From: Kiritimatiellia bacterium
GTDB lineage: Bacteria; Verrucomicrobiota; Kiritimatiellia; JAAZAB01
Direction of reading: 5' to 3'
Assembly: GCA_028718125.1 (NCBI GenBank)
Contig: JAQUMN010000018.1
Coordinates: 1 to 64,000 of the forward strand
DNA length: 64,000 bases
A model generated the notes under the pieces. The model searched no databases, had not been told where the DNA came from, and saw only the letters and a list, made by a program, of their open reading frames with translations. Below are positions 1 to 8,740 of the stretch, in pieces; the stretch's first letter is position 1, and each line of letters begins with the position of its first letter. A program made the position numbers and the translations under genes.

Positions 1-153
1 CATAGTTTTGCGACCCATCTGCTGGCGAGTGGCACCGGCATCCGCGATGTTCAGGATCTGCTTGGCCATGCGGATATTTCCACGACGGAAATCTATCTGC
101 ATACGGCAAAGCATACCGGCATCGGCGTGCGCAGCCCGTTTGATACATTGTGA
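1..153 (+). CDS. Tyrosine recombinase, integron-integrase-like, C-terminal part (5' end outside window)
   Basis: The frame is open from base 1 to a TGA at 151-153, giving the last 50 residues of a tyrosine recombinase. The start [18 protein letters not shown] carries the HxxR-type box, [15 protein letters not shown] carries the LGH box and the nucleophilic tyrosine (TEIYLH), and the tail ends [10 protein letters not shown] tail of the type GVRSPLD is typical of integron integrases (IntI), which recombine attI and attC sites. The rest of the gene and any attI site or cassettes lie outside the window. Known: the fold and catalytic residues of this family. Inferred: the IntI subgroup, from the tail only; a XerC/D-like or phage enzyme is possible. 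Confidence 0.8.
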   Translation, partial: HSFATHLLASGTGIRDVQDLLGHADISTTEIYLHTAKHTGIGVRSPFDTL

Positions 154-552
154 AAGCGCCCACCCCGTTCTGCGCGCCACGTGCCTCAAGAGGTTGACAT
201 TTTGGTTAAGTTCGCGCTGCTTCGTCGGTTATCAGGCGTAGCTCTTAGCGCAGCCCGATGGCACCGTGTGTCGAATTCGGGCATCCGCAAAGCGGACTTC
301 GAAAAGGCAAGGTTAGTCTGGTCCGGATGTGGGTGCATGGTGCCGGGGATTAACCTCGTGGTCATCTCCCGCGCCAAAAACTCGCAGACGCGCCGTAATC
401 ACCGTGGCCCTTTTCGAACCGAATTCGATCACACTGCACGGGGATAGGCATAATTGGGTGGCGGGCATAGCCCGCCAAAATGCGCGGCGCATGGTTCTAC
501 CAACCAACCCGGAGAAAACAAGCGAATAATTTTGCCTGATGCCCTCCGGCGG
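154..552. other. Intergenic stretch, no gene seen, one strong hairpin
   Basis: Short frames here lack family resemblance and plausible start signals. A perfect 8-bp inverted repeat with a 3-base loop (TGGCGGGC-ATA-GCCCGCCA) lies at 459-477, between the convergent recombinase and hydrogenase-like operon. It could act as a terminator for the minus-strand operon that ends at 553, although no T-run follows on either strand. No convincing attC-like site was recognised. Confidence 0.5.
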
Positions 553-1320
553 TCACGGCCGTTTCAGCCGACCGAGGAGTTGGAGGAGGCCATCCAGGAT
601 GGTCATGGGATGCGGCGGACAGCCGGGAATAAACAGGTCCACCGGCACCAGCGCACCAGCCCCGTTGAGCGTTTCGGCTTGATCGCGATACAGTCCGCCC
701 GAAATCGCGCAGGCGCCCACCACAATCACCAGGCGCGGCTCAGGCACGGCGTCCCATGTTTTTTTAAGGGCCAGTTCCATGGCGCGCGTTACGGGTCCGG
801 TGATCAGCAGGCCATCGGCATGCCGGGGCGAGGCCACGAACTGGATCCCGAACCGCCCGAGATCGTAGACTATCGTGCCCAGCACGTTGACATCCGCCTC
901 GCAGGCGTTACAGCCGCCGGCACTGACCTGGCGCAGTTTCAACGACCGGCCAAAAATATTTTGCATAGCGCCGCGCAAGGCTTCCACCTTAGGCACGCTG
1001 TCCCGGTCGAGCAGAAGCGCACCTCTTGTCCGGGCCGCCATGCGATATTCCTGCGTAAAAGTCAATGCACCCGCCGCGCAAGCCCGCGCGCATGCGCCGC
1101 AAAACAGGCAACGCCCCAGGTCCAACTGCCAACCATCCCTGCCCGTCCGTTGAATGCAGTCGGTCGGACAAACTTCGGCACAGGCAGTACACCCGGCCTT
1201 GCATCGGCCGGCGTCGAAGTGCGGACACCCCTGGAAGCGGGGCGGCAGGACCGGCTCGCCCCGGGGATACGCCACCGTGCGATGGCCCTGGCGAATGCGC
1301 GCTTGCAAAATTTTCAACAT
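553..1320 (-). CDS. Small subunit of Ehr/group 4 hydrogenase-like complex, ferredoxin fused to NuoB-like domain
   Basis: 255 residues. Residues 40-51 (CxxxCxxCxxxCP) and 71-81 (CxxCxxCxxxC) form an 8-cysteine, two [4Fe-4S] ferredoxin domain like HycF/HyfH. Residues 130-250 are a NuoB/HycG/HyfI-like small subunit with the proximal-cluster ligands C137, C140, C204 (VGAC) and C234 (PGCPP). In E. coli formate hydrogenlyase these are two separate proteins. The product should pass electrons between a soluble carrier, perhaps ferredoxin, and the large subunit on the cytoplasmic side of the membrane arm. It is the last gene of the operon, 189 bp after the large subunit. The start at 1320 has no clear Shine-Dalgarno; an in-frame ATG at 1383 would add 21 residues without family resemblance. 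Confidence 0.85.
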   Translation of the reverse strand: MLKILQARIRQGHRTVAYPRGEPVLPPRFQGCPHFDAGRCKAGCTACAEVCPTDCIQRTGRDGWQLDLGRCLFCGACARACAAGALTFTQEYRMAARTRGALLLDRDSVPKVEALRGAMQNIFGRSLKLRQVSAGGCNACEADVNVLGTIVYDLGRFGIQFVASPRHADGLLITGPVTRAMELALKKTWDAVPEPRLVIVVGACAISGGLYRDQAETLNGAGALVPVDLFIPGCPPHPMTILDGLLQLLGRLKRP

Positions 1321-1387
1321 ATATAGTGTTTCAGATAAATACTTCCTGAAAAATCGGCACGTTTCCAAAAAATGGCAAAGCAATATT

Positions 1388-1484
1388 TACCACAAAGAAC
1401 ACAAAAATCGCAAAATAAATGGATAAAGGAAGTGGGTAAACATCTTGTTTGGCTTTTGTGTTCTCTGCGTTCTTTGCGGTTAAA
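1388..1484. repeat. Imperfect inverted repeat rich in CACAAAGAACAC-type sequence
   Basis: The gap between the large- and small-subunit genes holds two arms: 1388-1417 with CCACAAAGAACACAAAAA, and about 1453-1484, whose complement reads AACCGCAAAGAACGCAGAG. They can form a long imperfect stem. It sits inside an otherwise tightly packed operon, so it may affect mRNA processing or stability between the two genes; that role is inference. Confidence 0.55.
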
Positions 1485-1509
1485 TAATCTGAATGTCTCT
1501 ATAGGTTTT

Positions 1510-3036
1510 CTATAAATCGTGGCCGCAATAAGACAGGTTGAAACTCTTGTTGCACAACGGGAAATCCGAAATCGGCTGGCGGCGCATCGCCAGGGCCAGG
1601 CCCATCCAGTTATGGAACGACGGATCCACCACCTTATACCGCCGAAAGCGGCCCTGCGCATCCGTAAGGGCCACATGGACAATTTCGCCGCGCCAGCCTT
1701 CGGTCAACGAGACGACCAATGCCTCCGGCATGAGCGCCCCGACCGCGCCGCTAATGGGCCCCTTCGGTAAGGCAGCCAACTGGGCATAGATAAAATCCAG
1801 CGACCGCTGGATTTCCAGCCAGCGAACATACGCGCGGGCAAACACGTCCCCCGAAGTCCAGGTGGAAACCGGAATTTGTTCGAAACAATATACCCCGAAC
1901 GGAAACTCATACCGAACATCGCGTTCAAGCCCGCAGGCCCGGGCAACGGGGCCAACCAGCCCCAAGGCCCGGCAATCTTCCGGCGCAAGCGTCCCGGTTT
2001 GCTCAAACCGGGCCATGACCGATGGCGAGCCCCACAGCAAATCCACGGCACTGCGGATATCCCGCCCGGCCTGTTCCAGGCGCCGGCGCAATTCGTCTGC
2101 ACTCGCTTCATCCAGATCGAAGGCCACGCCGCCCGGCCGAATCAATCCGCGTCCAAATCGGTTGCCGCACAGGAGCGCCGTCAGATTGAGAAAATCGCCG
2201 CGAATCCGGCCGCAAAACGAGGCAGTGGGAAGGAACCCGACGTCACCCGCCAGTGCGCCCAAGTCGCCAACATGATTAGCCAGCCGTTCCAACTCCAGGG
2301 CAATGGCACGCAGGGCCTGGGCGCGCGAAGGCACCGCGCCCGCGCCCAGGGCTTCCAGCGCCTGGGCGTAGGCCATGGCATGACCGATGGTGGTATCCCC
2401 GCAGAGCGTTTCCATGAAGTGAATGGTGCGCTTACCGGGAGCGCCGATCAAGGAGCGCTCGACGCCGCGATGCTGGTAGCCCAATGAGATTTCCAGGTGA
2501 AACACCTGCTCGCCATGGCATTGAAACCGGAAATGCCCCGGCTCAATAATGCCGGCGTGAACCGGTCCCACGGCCACTTCATGAATTTCCTCGCCGGTCA
2601 TCTGGAAAAAATTAATCATCCCCGGCCGGGCCGGTTCCGCCTGAGTCCGGGGCCACACGGACGGCCGCTTACCGAACGGCGGATGGAACCTGAGCGGTTT
2701 GAGCCAGGGATGTCCTTGCGGCAAAACTCCCCACTGCTCCGCCACTTCACGCTCGAAGCCCTGCGCCTGGGGACAATCGGGGGTCAGTGCCGGATAGGCG
2801 GCGCCCGGGCGCGTGGTTAGCGCCGCAAGCACACCGCGCTCGGGGTGCGCCAGTATGGCAACGAGTTCGATTTCGCCCGTCGCCGTTTCCAGGCCAAAAA
2901 GCGCCGCCAGCCGTGCGCCTTGCTCCACGTCCCGAATTACGGTTTCCCGGAACCCGGCCACGGGGACGCACGGCAAACGGTCAACCCGCACCGGCGTACC
3001 GGGATGAAAGATCAAAGGCTGGGCGGCGCCATTCAT
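1510..3036 (-). CDS. Large subunit of Ehr/group 4 hydrogenase-like complex (fused NuoC-NuoD type)
   Basis: 508 residues. Residues 1 to about 130 resemble the NuoC/30-kDa domain and the rest the NuoD/49-kDa or NiFe large-subunit domain, the HyfG/HycE arrangement. A hydrogenase would have CxxC near the middle and DPCxxC near the end. Here the first site reads METLCGDTTIGH, with C212 present but T215 in place of the second cysteine. The end reads FNLSYCGHDL, with C504 present but L501 in place of its partner. Two of the four Ni ligands are therefore missing, and a working NiFe centre is unlikely. This fits the hydrogenase-related Ehr complexes. The start overlaps the upstream stop (ATGA, 3033-3036), implying translational coupling. 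Confidence 0.85.
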   Translation of the reverse strand: MNGAAQPLIFHPGTPVRVDRLPCVPVAGFRETVIRDVEQGARLAALFGLETATGEIELVAILAHPERGVLAALTTRPGAAYPALTPDCPQAQGFEREVAEQWGVLPQGHPWLKPLRFHPPFGKRPSVWPRTQAEPARPGMINFFQMTGEEIHEVAVGPVHAGIIEPGHFRFQCHGEQVFHLEISLGYQHRGVERSLIGAPGKRTIHFMETLCGDTTIGHAMAYAQALEALGAGAVPSRAQALRAIALELERLANHVGDLGALAGDVGFLPTASFCGRIRGDFLNLTALLCGNRFGRGLIRPGGVAFDLDEASADELRRRLEQAGRDIRSAVDLLWGSPSVMARFEQTGTLAPEDCRALGLVGPVARACGLERDVRYEFPFGVYCFEQIPVSTWTSGDVFARAYVRWLEIQRSLDFIYAQLAALPKGPISGAVGALMPEALVVSLTEGWRGEIVHVALTDAQGRFRRYKVVDPSFHNWMGLALAMRRQPISDFPLCNKSFNLSYCGHDL

Positions 3037-4529
3037 AATTTACCCTCCACGATGTGCGCCGCGCGCAGGAGCAGGGAACGGTACCACTCCGGCATCCACA
3101 GGCCCACGGCCAGCAAAACCAAAAGCGAACCCGCGACCAGGATTGTGTCCGTAATACCGGCGGCGGACGCCGGCGCGGCAAGCGCCGGCGCGGAGTGTTC
3201 CGGCTCACCCCAGGCCATGGCCATAGCGTGTTTCAAAGCGCCCACAAAAATTGCGCCCGTGCCAGCCAGGAACAAGGCCAGCGCCAGATAGGCACGGCCA
3301 TCCATGGCCGCAAAGACAATCTGTAATTCGCTCATGAACAGCGCAAACGGCGCGACGCCGATCAGCGCCAGGAACGAGCCGAAGAGCCCTATCCCCCAGA
3401 CCGGATGGGCTTTCAGCGTACCCCGGATATGCGCCATCGAATGCGTTCCGTAGATCTGCCCAATGCGCCCGGCCGAAAAAAACGCCAGCGTCTTACAGAG
3501 CGAATGGTTGAACACATGGAAGAGCGCCGCAAAAACGCCGATGCCGCCCAGGCCCACACCCAGGCTGATGATTCCGAGATGCTCGACGCTGTGGTAGGCC
3601 AGAAGGCGTTTGACATCCTCCTGGAACAGGATAAAGGCGGTGGCCACAACGATGGAAATCAGGCCGAAAAACTGGAGCAGGTGCAAGCTCCATCCCGCGC
3701 CGCCGGTAGCGACCTCGATAATGGCCACATAACGCAGGATGCAATATAAGGCCGTATTCAGCATGAATCCCGAAAACAGCGCCGAAACCGGGGCCGGGGC
3801 CTGGCTGTGTGCATCGGGCAGCCAGTTATGCAGCGGCGCCAGACCCGCCTTGGTGCCATAGCCCACAAGCAGGAACAGGAACGCCAGCTTGAGAAGCGGC
3901 AGGTTCATCTGCGTGGCAACGGCGCGCAGTTGGGTCCAGAGCATCACATCGGAACCGGCAAGAGGTAACCCGCGGGCTGCGGCCACCGCCAACAGGGTGC
4001 CCATGAAGGCGCAGGCCACACCCACCGAGCACATGAGCAGATATTTCCACATGGCCTCCAGCGAAGCCGCCGTTCGATGCACGCAGATCAGGAAGGCTGT
4101 CATCAACGTGGTCGCTTCCATGCCGATCCACATGGCGCCGATGTTGTTGGAGATAATAACCAGGGCCATGGCGGCCACTGCACCGCACCATAAAATGCCA
4201 AATCGCCGGAACTGGCCCGGGCGTATGACGCCCGCTTCGAGTTCATGCCGGAAATAGCCGGCCGCATACACCGTGCTGAGCAAGTAAATGAGCAGAAGGA
4301 TGGCCAGGTGATAAGCCGAGAGCGCGTCCAGATAAAACCAGCCCCATGCCACCGAGTCCTGCGCGCCCGCAAAAATGTCTTTCACCAGGAATGCGCCCAC
4401 CACCGTCTCCGCGGCGGCCGCACCGATCAACACCGTCAACACAGAGCGCGGCGCGCGCAGGAGCGCGCAGACGCCTGCGCCGACCATCGGCAAGCCCATC
4501 AATATCCAGAAATAATACCCGACCGACAT
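3033..4529 (-). CDS. Antiporter-like membrane subunit (HyfF/NuoN-like) of the Ehr-type complex
   Basis: 498 residues, strongly hydrophobic, with about 14 predicted membrane segments and the proton-translocating signature of the NuoL/M/N and Mrp antiporter family (LFLLVGYGTKAGLAPLHNWL, then a segment with DVKRLLAYHSVEHLG). It should form one of the ion-pumping modules. The ATG at 4529 is preferred over 4556 because AGGAAGG lies about 10 bases upstream. The next gene, the large subunit, overlaps by 4 bases. The ion moved (H+ or Na+) cannot be told from the sequence. Confidence 0.88.
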   Translation of the reverse strand: MSVGYYFWILMGLPMVGAGVCALLRAPRSVLTVLIGAAAAETVVGAFLVKDIFAGAQDSVAWGWFYLDALSAYHLAILLLIYLLSTVYAAGYFRHELEAGVIRPGQFRRFGILWCGAVAAMALVIISNNIGAMWIGMEATTLMTAFLICVHRTAASLEAMWKYLLMCSVGVACAFMGTLLAVAAARGLPLAGSDVMLWTQLRAVATQMNLPLLKLAFLFLLVGYGTKAGLAPLHNWLPDAHSQAPAPVSALFSGFMLNTALYCILRYVAIIEVATGGAGWSLHLLQFFGLISIVVATAFILFQEDVKRLLAYHSVEHLGIISLGVGLGGIGVFAALFHVFNHSLCKTLAFFSAGRIGQIYGTHSMAHIRGTLKAHPVWGIGLFGSFLALIGVAPFALFMSELQIVFAAMDGRAYLALALFLAGTGAIFVGALKHAMAMAWGEPEHSAPALAAPASAAGITDTILVAGSLLVLLAVGLWMPEWYRSLLLRAAHIVEGKL

Positions 4530-4578
4530 GTCTGTTAAATCCTTCCTACAGTCCACAGTCTACAGCCTGCTTCAGCAG

Positions 4579-5217
4579 CTATCCTTTCAACTGATCCAAC
4601 TCGTCCACATTAATATGATCGAATTCGCGGCTGATGTGATCAATGGCAATCCCCATGATGAATACGGCCACGAACACATCCAGCAGAACCCCCAGTTCCA
4701 CCAGCCAGTGAATATGGCCGACACCAGTCAGGCCGAACGCATAAATCCCGTTTTCGAGCGTCAGAAAGCCCAGCACCTGGGTCAGGGCCTTGCGCCGGGC
4801 AATGATCAGAAACAGTCCCGTGAACATCATAAAGAACGCCGCAGTCAAGCTGAGCGCCGAAATACCCACCCCGATCCCATGCAGGCGGCCCGCCAGCCAG
4901 AAGGCCAGGACCAGCAGGGCAATGCCCAGCGCCAACGACAGCGAATAGCCGACCAGCGGTTGCATTTCGCGGCGCACATTGGCTTCGCGCAGGGAACGGA
5001 GCAACAACACGGGAAACACAATCCCCTTGATTCCCATGGTCAGCGCCGCCAGGAACACGGCGCGCCCCGCCCAGGTCGGTTCCATGACCAGCAACGGCAG
5101 GAAGCTCAGGACCGCACCCTGCAACGCGACCACCCTGATACTGGAATTCAGCAGACTTGATCCCAGCAGGACGATGCTCGTCAGCACCAAAAAAACAAAA
5201 AGCGTGTCAAGGCCCAT
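4579..5217 (-). CDS. HyfE-like membrane subunit of the Ehr-type complex
   Basis: 212 residues with about six membrane helices. The layout and the motif ARRKALTQVLGFLTLENGIY match HyfE, which resembles a fusion of NuoJ- and NuoK-like helices and links the antiporter modules to the NuoH-like subunit. The glutamate in TLENGIY is the usual conserved acidic residue. A good Shine-Dalgarno (AGGAG) precedes the ATG. The gene lies 11 bases after the NuoH-like gene and before the HyfF-like gene, the usual order in group 4 hydrogenase and Ehr operons. Confidence 0.85.
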   Translation of the reverse strand: MGLDTLFVFLVLTSIVLLGSSLLNSSIRVVALQGAVLSFLPLLVMEPTWAGRAVFLAALTMGIKGIVFPVLLLRSLREANVRREMQPLVGYSLSLALGIALLVLAFWLAGRLHGIGVGISALSLTAAFFMMFTGLFLIIARRKALTQVLGFLTLENGIYAFGLTGVGHIHWLVELGVLLDVFVAVFIMGIAIDHISREFDHINVDELDQLKG

Positions 5218-5228
5218 GGCCCTTTCTC

Positions 5229-6140
5229 CTATTTCATTATCAGCATCAGCGCCAGCACAGCCAGGGCCGATGCGCCCATCAGCAGTTGCGGTACGCGCGC
5301 CAGGCGCAAGCGCGCCATGGCCGATTCAATCAGGCCGATGCCGACCGCCAGGATCAGCATGCCGCCCAGGAACACCAGTGCATCCTGCCACACCACCCCA
5401 TACCGTACGGGTGTCAGCAGGCTCACCAGCAACGCGCCCATGACCCAGAGTTTTAACGCCGCACCATATAGAATAAGGCCCAGGTCCGGGCCGCAATGGT
5501 CAAGCACCATGACTTCATGGATCATGGTAAGTTCCAGGTGGGTATTGGGATCGTCCACGGGAATACGCGCGTTTTCCGCCAGCAGGATCACAAGCCACGC
5601 CGTGGCGATAAGCGCCAGCGCCGGTCCCGCCGCAAGCCAGGTCGCGGCCGAAATGGACGGGAGAATTGTCGAGAGCGAGATGGCATCCGTGGCGCGCGCC
5701 AGGCCCACCAGGCCCAGCAGGAAAGCGGGCTCCGCCAGCGCTGAAAAAAACACCTCGCGGCTGGCGCCCATGCCCTCAAAGCTCGATCCCGTATCCAGCG
5801 CCGCGAGCACCGTCACAAAGCGCATGAGCCCGAGCCAATACGCGAACAGCACCAAGTCCCCGTCAAACGCCAATACGGCGCCGGATTTGCCGAAGGGGGT
5901 TACCAGGAGCGCGCCCAACACGGCCGCCAAGCCGATCAGCGGCCCGGCCCGAAAGACCCAGGTCGTCGTGCGGCTATACACGGCGCCCTTGCGCAGGAGT
6001 TTCCCGAGATCGAAATACAACTGGAGGAGCGGAGCGCCATTACGCCCGGCGACGCGCGCCTTGGTGCGGTTGATTACCCCCAGCATGAGGGGCGCCAGGA
6101 TCAATGCAACCGCCATGTGTAGACAGGAGATCAAGTTCAT
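5229..6140 (-). CDS. NuoH/HyfC-like membrane subunit of the Ehr-type complex
   Basis: 303 residues, about eight membrane helices. The motif ENARIPVDDPNTHLELTM, followed by HEVMVLDHCGPDL, is the hallmark of HycD/HyfC and related NuoH proteins, the subunit joining the redox module to the ion-pumping arm. The ATG at 6140 overlaps the stop of the upstream NuoL-like gene (ATGA), which sets the start; the longer open frame upstream is antisense-like sequence inside that gene. The acidic residues expected in the coupling loop are present. Confidence 0.88.
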   Translation of the reverse strand: MNLISCLHMAVALILAPLMLGVINRTKARVAGRNGAPLLQLYFDLGKLLRKGAVYSRTTTWVFRAGPLIGLAAVLGALLVTPFGKSGAVLAFDGDLVLFAYWLGLMRFVTVLAALDTGSSFEGMGASREVFFSALAEPAFLLGLVGLARATDAISLSTILPSISAATWLAAGPALALIATAWLVILLAENARIPVDDPNTHLELTMIHEVMVLDHCGPDLGLILYGAALKLWVMGALLVSLLTPVRYGVVWQDALVFLGGMLILAVGIGLIESAMARLRLARVPQLLMGASALAVLALMLIMK

Positions 6141-8122
6141 AAACAACTCGCATACCAGATCAACAAGGCCACCAGCGTGGCCGCGATATATAAAATGTAC
6201 AGCTGCAGGCGCCCGTGCTGAATCCAGCGCAGGGAGGCCAGCGCCCAGCGAATTTGCGTGAATACGGGCCGGAAGACGAGTTCCCGGAAACCATCCGGCG
6301 TTTCCGTGGCCATGAATGCGGCATCGGGAAAATAACCTTTCGGCAGCGAACGGCGGCGCTCCGTTCGCAGGATCCAGCGAAACGCATCCACGAACCACAG
6401 CGCGAAAGAGGAAGCCGTATATTGCATGCGCGGCGTAGGCGCGGCATACCCGCAATCCCAGGTCGGTGCCTGGCGCACCGACCGGTTTTTCAAAAGCCGC
6501 TTTTGCAGCACCCCAAGCAGGACCGCCACGCCGGCGACCGCCGCAAAACCAATTATTAATTCCATAAGCAACAGCATGGGACGCTCAGCACCGCCGAATA
6601 TCTGCGCGGCCGGCACACTGGTCAGGCCGGCAATCGCCGGTTTCAATGCCGCCACTGCCCATGGCGCGCCGAACCCGATCAGGATGCAGGCGGCGGCCAG
6701 GATAATCATCGGCAGACGCATGGATAAACCGCACTCATGGGCCGAGCGCGCCGCATCCGTGCGCGGTTCGCCAAGGAACACAATACCGAATGCCTTTGCA
6801 AAACAGGCGGCGGCCAGTCCCCCGATCAGGGCCAGGCCGGTCACTACGCCGACCGCCGGCAAGGGATTCGTCATGCCACCCGGCAGACAGGCGAGCAAGG
6901 CCCCATAATACATCAGGAATTCACTGACGAACCCGTTGAGCGGCGGCAACCCGGCAATGGCCGCCGCTCCGATAACAAACGTCAAGGCCGTCCATGGCAT
7001 GGTTTTGGCCAAGCCGCCGAGCCGATCCATGTCGCGCGTGCCCGTGCCATGGGCTACGGCGCCTGCGCCGAGAAAAAGCAATCCCTTGAACAGCGCGTGA
7101 TTAACCACGTGCAGGAGCGCACCGGCAAATCCAAGCTGGGCCACTAGCGGATGACCAGTGCTAAGTCCGAGAGCGCCGAGTCCAAGGCCCAGCGCGATAA
7201 TGCCGATATTTTCGACGCTGTGATAGGCCAGCAAACGCTTTAAATCGTGCTGGGCCAGGGCATAGACTACGCCCAAAATACCGGAAGAGAGCCCGATCCC
7301 AACGAGTGTCCAGCCCCACCAGGCGGGCGGATGCCCCAGCAGGATCAGCGTACGCACCAGGCCGTAAATACCGGTCTTGATCATGACCCCGGAAAGCACC
7401 GCCGACACATGGCTGGGCGCCGCCGGATGCGCCTCAGGCAGCCAGACGTGGAGCGGAAGGAAGCCGGCTTTCGTGCCAAACCCGATCACCGCCAGCAGGA
7501 AGGCGGCATTGGCGATGCCCGGGGCCAGTGCGCCGATGCGGTCGAAATCAAGCGATTGGGCTTCGCGTGCCAGCAGGGCAAAGAAAATCAACAGGAAGGC
7601 CGTTCCCAAATGGGTCGCCACCAAGTACAGCCACCCGGCTTCGCGCGCGTCTTTTTTATCGTTTTCAAAAACGACCAGGAAAAACGACGCCAGCGACATC
7701 CCTTCCCAAGCCATAAGGAAGAGGAGCCCATTACGCGCCACCACAACCAAAATGAGGCAGGCCGTCAGCAGGTTAAAGCAGAACCAGGAAAACCCAATGG
7801 CCCGTTTGCCCCAGAACGGCTTCAGGTACGTCCCTCCATAGAGGGCAGCCAGGGCCGTGAGCAGGAAAATCGGAATCAGGAACACGGCGGAAACTGCATC
7901 GAGGCCGATATGGAAAGAACCGCCCGGCATGCACCAGGCAAGGACGAATGATTCGTTGTCGCCGGCCAGCAGAATCCGGAGGCTGGGGATTAAGCCCGCC
8001 AGCCCGGCCAGCATCGCGCCGCCAACGCCGCAGATGGTGGCCAAGCGCGGGTCGCGTGACAGCAGCAAAGCGGCCAAAGCGCTTGCCATCAAGAGGCCGA
8101 TGGCAATCAGGACCAGGCTCAT
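6137..8122 (-). CDS. Large antiporter-like membrane subunit (HyfB/NuoL-like) of the Ehr-type complex
   Basis: 661 residues, about 16 membrane helices. The core has GFGTKAGFLPLHVWLPEAHP and HDLKRLLAYHSVENIG, the signature of NuoL/HyfB proton-conducting subunits, and the C-terminal extension (about 520-661) ends in a last hydrophobic helix, as in HyfB. It should be the largest ion pump of the complex and is the first large subunit gene in the operon. It starts 2 bases after the stop of the AtpI-like gene, so the two are probably cotranscribed. A short G-rich Shine-Dalgarno lies just upstream. Confidence 0.88.
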   Translation of the reverse strand: MSLVLIAIGLLMASALAALLLSRDPRLATICGVGGAMLAGLAGLIPSLRILLAGDNESFVLAWCMPGGSFHIGLDAVSAVFLIPIFLLTALAALYGGTYLKPFWGKRAIGFSWFCFNLLTACLILVVVARNGLLFLMAWEGMSLASFFLVVFENDKKDAREAGWLYLVATHLGTAFLLIFFALLAREAQSLDFDRIGALAPGIANAAFLLAVIGFGTKAGFLPLHVWLPEAHPAAPSHVSAVLSGVMIKTGIYGLVRTLILLGHPPAWWGWTLVGIGLSSGILGVVYALAQHDLKRLLAYHSVENIGIIALGLGLGALGLSTGHPLVAQLGFAGALLHVVNHALFKGLLFLGAGAVAHGTGTRDMDRLGGLAKTMPWTALTFVIGAAAIAGLPPLNGFVSEFLMYYGALLACLPGGMTNPLPAVGVVTGLALIGGLAAACFAKAFGIVFLGEPRTDAARSAHECGLSMRLPMIILAAACILIGFGAPWAVAALKPAIAGLTSVPAAQIFGGAERPMLLLMELIIGFAAVAGVAVLLGVLQKRLLKNRSVRQAPTWDCGYAAPTPRMQYTASSFALWFVDAFRWILRTERRRSLPKGYFPDAAFMATETPDGFRELVFRPVFTQIRWALASLRWIQHGRLQLYILYIAATLVALLIWYASCL

Positions 8123-8124
8123 CT

Positions 8125-8433
8125 TCAGCCCCTTCCCCCCGCCGGATCCCGCCTGCGCTGAATCAGCGCCAATACGATCGTCATCACTCCCAATACACCC
8201 AGAGTCGTAATCGCCACCGTCATGTTGCCTTTCTTAAGGATGGCATAGATGGCGACGGCAATCAGGGCATAACGGATCGCGTAACTGCCCACTATGGCCA
8301 ACGTCGCCCGGACACGCTGTTCGTTCCGGCCGCATTGAACGGAGAAACGCACGCCAACCTGCAACACCAGCGCATTGACAACGCCCAATACGCCGCCGAT
8401 TAAAAGACCGGCCACTATATCTGCGAGAGCCAT
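8125..8433 (-). CDS. Small membrane protein, AtpI (ATP synthase subunit I)-like
   Basis: 102 residues with three or four hydrophobic helices (about 5-30, 43-66, 70-92). The middle GSYAIRYALIAVAIYAILK resembles ATP synthase I-chain proteins (AtpI/UncI, or AtpR of N-type ATPases), small helpers for assembly of the c-ring. AAGGAG about 8 bases before the ATG supports the start. It leads the Ehr-type operon with only a 2-base gap, instead of preceding atpB. An atpZ-like gene lies on the same strand 1.6 kb upstream, with a plus-strand acyltransferase between. Family assignment rests on size, helix pattern and one motif, so an unrelated small membrane subunit is possible. Confidence 0.55.
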   Translation of the reverse strand: MALADIVAGLLIGGVLGVVNALVLQVGVRFSVQCGRNEQRVRATLAIVGSYAIRYALIAVAIYAILKKGNMTVAITTLGVLGVMTIVLALIQRRRDPAGGRG

Positions 8434-8617
8434 TCCTCAAATCTCCTTGGATAGCCGGCAATCAGTTTGATTCTGAATGCGGCACCCCTGATCGGCATCG
8501 GAAAATCCGACGCGATTAATTGGATGGAACTTAGCGGCTCAATGCATGCAGGTCAAGCTCAGAACAGAACGGCCTGCAGAGGACGTTTGCCCCTTCATGT
8601 ATGCTGATTTTTCCGCG

Positions 8618-8710
8618 ATCAAGAACGGTCTCGCGGGAGCTCGACCCTCCAGAAATGCCTGTTCTTCCGTGATTTTGGAGGGCGGAGCGCCTGCGACGCC
8701 GCAGGTTGAC
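8618..8710 (+). repeat. Degenerate copy A of the dispersed MITE-like element
   Basis: The sequence from ATCAAGAACGGTCTCGCGGG to GGAGGGCGGAGCGCCTGCGA and GACGCCGC closely follows copy F (51004-51125), in the short form without the middle block. The terminal inverted repeats are degraded. It lies just upstream of the acyltransferase gene and supplies most of an apparent 65-residue N-terminal extension of that frame, which should not be counted as protein. Confidence 0.75.
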
Positions 8711-8740
8711 ATAGTACTTCGGTTAAGTCATGATACCACC

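Noticed and set aside
454-1326. Long open frame on the plus strand opposite the small subunit
   Set aside because: Antisense to a gene with clear Fe-S motifs; no family resemblance; typical of GC-rich shadow frames. Likewise 4528-5160, 29010-30059 and 48658-49548.
553-8433. Calling the operon a working NiFe hydrogenase or formate hydrogenlyase
   Set aside because: Two of the four NiFe ligand cysteines are missing in the large subunit, and no formate dehydrogenase or maturation gene is present.
8546-8740. Upstream extension of the acyltransferase
   Set aside because: It is translated from MITE-like copy A and leads into a good start at 8741.
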